NCBI RefSeq assembly: GCF_019578655.1 | Contig: NC_063264.1 | Location: 434,001 to 498,000, forward strand | Direction: 5' to 3' | Length of the DNA stretch: 64,000 nucleotides | Source of the DNA: Ricinus communis | Taxonomy: Eukaryota > Streptophyta > Magnoliopsida > Malpighiales > Euphorbiaceae | Shown: positions 63,833 to 64,000 of the stretch, one piece after another | How positions within the stretch are numbered: the stretch's first letter is position 1 | Layout of the letters: each line of letters starts with the position of its first letter | Program-made: the position numbers and the translations under genes | Notes under the pieces: generated by a model | What the model was told of the DNA's origin: nothing | Database searches by the model: none | The model's input: the letters and a program-made list of their open reading frames with translations, nothing else

Positions 63833-64000
63833 ATGTCTAACTGACTGTATTATAGATGCAGAGTTAATGAGGATAAACTGAAGCATCTTTTAAAGATCCA
63901 AATGTAATAATTTTATGCGGCTCTTGAAAAAACAATTTTAAGTTATCAGCCTCCTCTCATTACGTTACACCACACTAATGTTTGTCCCACTTTTCTTTAC

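Overview
The window is nuclear DNA of a flowering plant, almost certainly a eudicot. The evidence is spliced genes with GT-AG introns in an AT-rich background, a plant-type aspartic protease with a saposin-like insert, a plastid-movement (CHUP1-like) family gene, plant ABCB transporters, and plant-type copia, Mutator and TRIM elements. I cannot name the species from sequence alone. Exon borders were placed by eye from splice signals, reading frame and family conservation. In every host gene the proposed exon lengths sum to a whole number of codons.

Layout. 1-6 kb: a decayed Ty1/copia element whose 5' end (LTR, primer site, gag start) lies inverted against its own pol region. 6-11 kb: AT-rich intergenic DNA with one small plant-specific gene (8374-8616, minus). 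11.4-19.3 kb: a Mutator-like element with about 230-bp terminal inverted repeats and a 10-bp target duplication. Its transposase gene is interrupted by a 2.6-kb solo LTR with its own 5-bp duplication. 19.7-20.4 kb: a peroxisomal DHNA-CoA thioesterase gene (plus). 21.3 kb: tRNA-Gly(GCC). 21.6-24.5 kb: a phytepsin-type aspartic protease (minus). 26.4-34.6 kb: a 24-exon SMARCAL1-like annealing helicase gene (plus) with a complete 334-bp TRIM retroelement in one intron. 35.4-36.8 kb: soluble ferredoxin-like DGAT3 (minus). 38.0-40.9 kb: a CHUP1-like coiled-coil/proline-rich protein (minus). 43.6-48.8 and 50.4-56.2 kb: two tandem full-length ABCB transporters (minus) with matching 12-exon structures. 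57.7-63.8 kb: a HAD-superfamily IG-type 5'-nucleotidase (plus).

The genes do not form a pathway operon. The run CHUP1-like, DGAT3, SMARCAL1-like, DHNA-CoA thioesterase (and perhaps the small gene) matches the Arabidopsis At1g48280-At1g48320/30 neighbourhood as I know it, so this is probably an old conserved block. The aspartic protease, tRNA and transposons are interspersed in it. The most informative structures are the transposon rearrangements: the inverted copia end, the LTR nested in the MULE, and the intronic TRIM. Others are two GC-AG introns, a PIP-box-like tail on the helicase, a G-quadruplex-capable tract before the thioesterase gene and an ACGT-core cluster before DGAT3.
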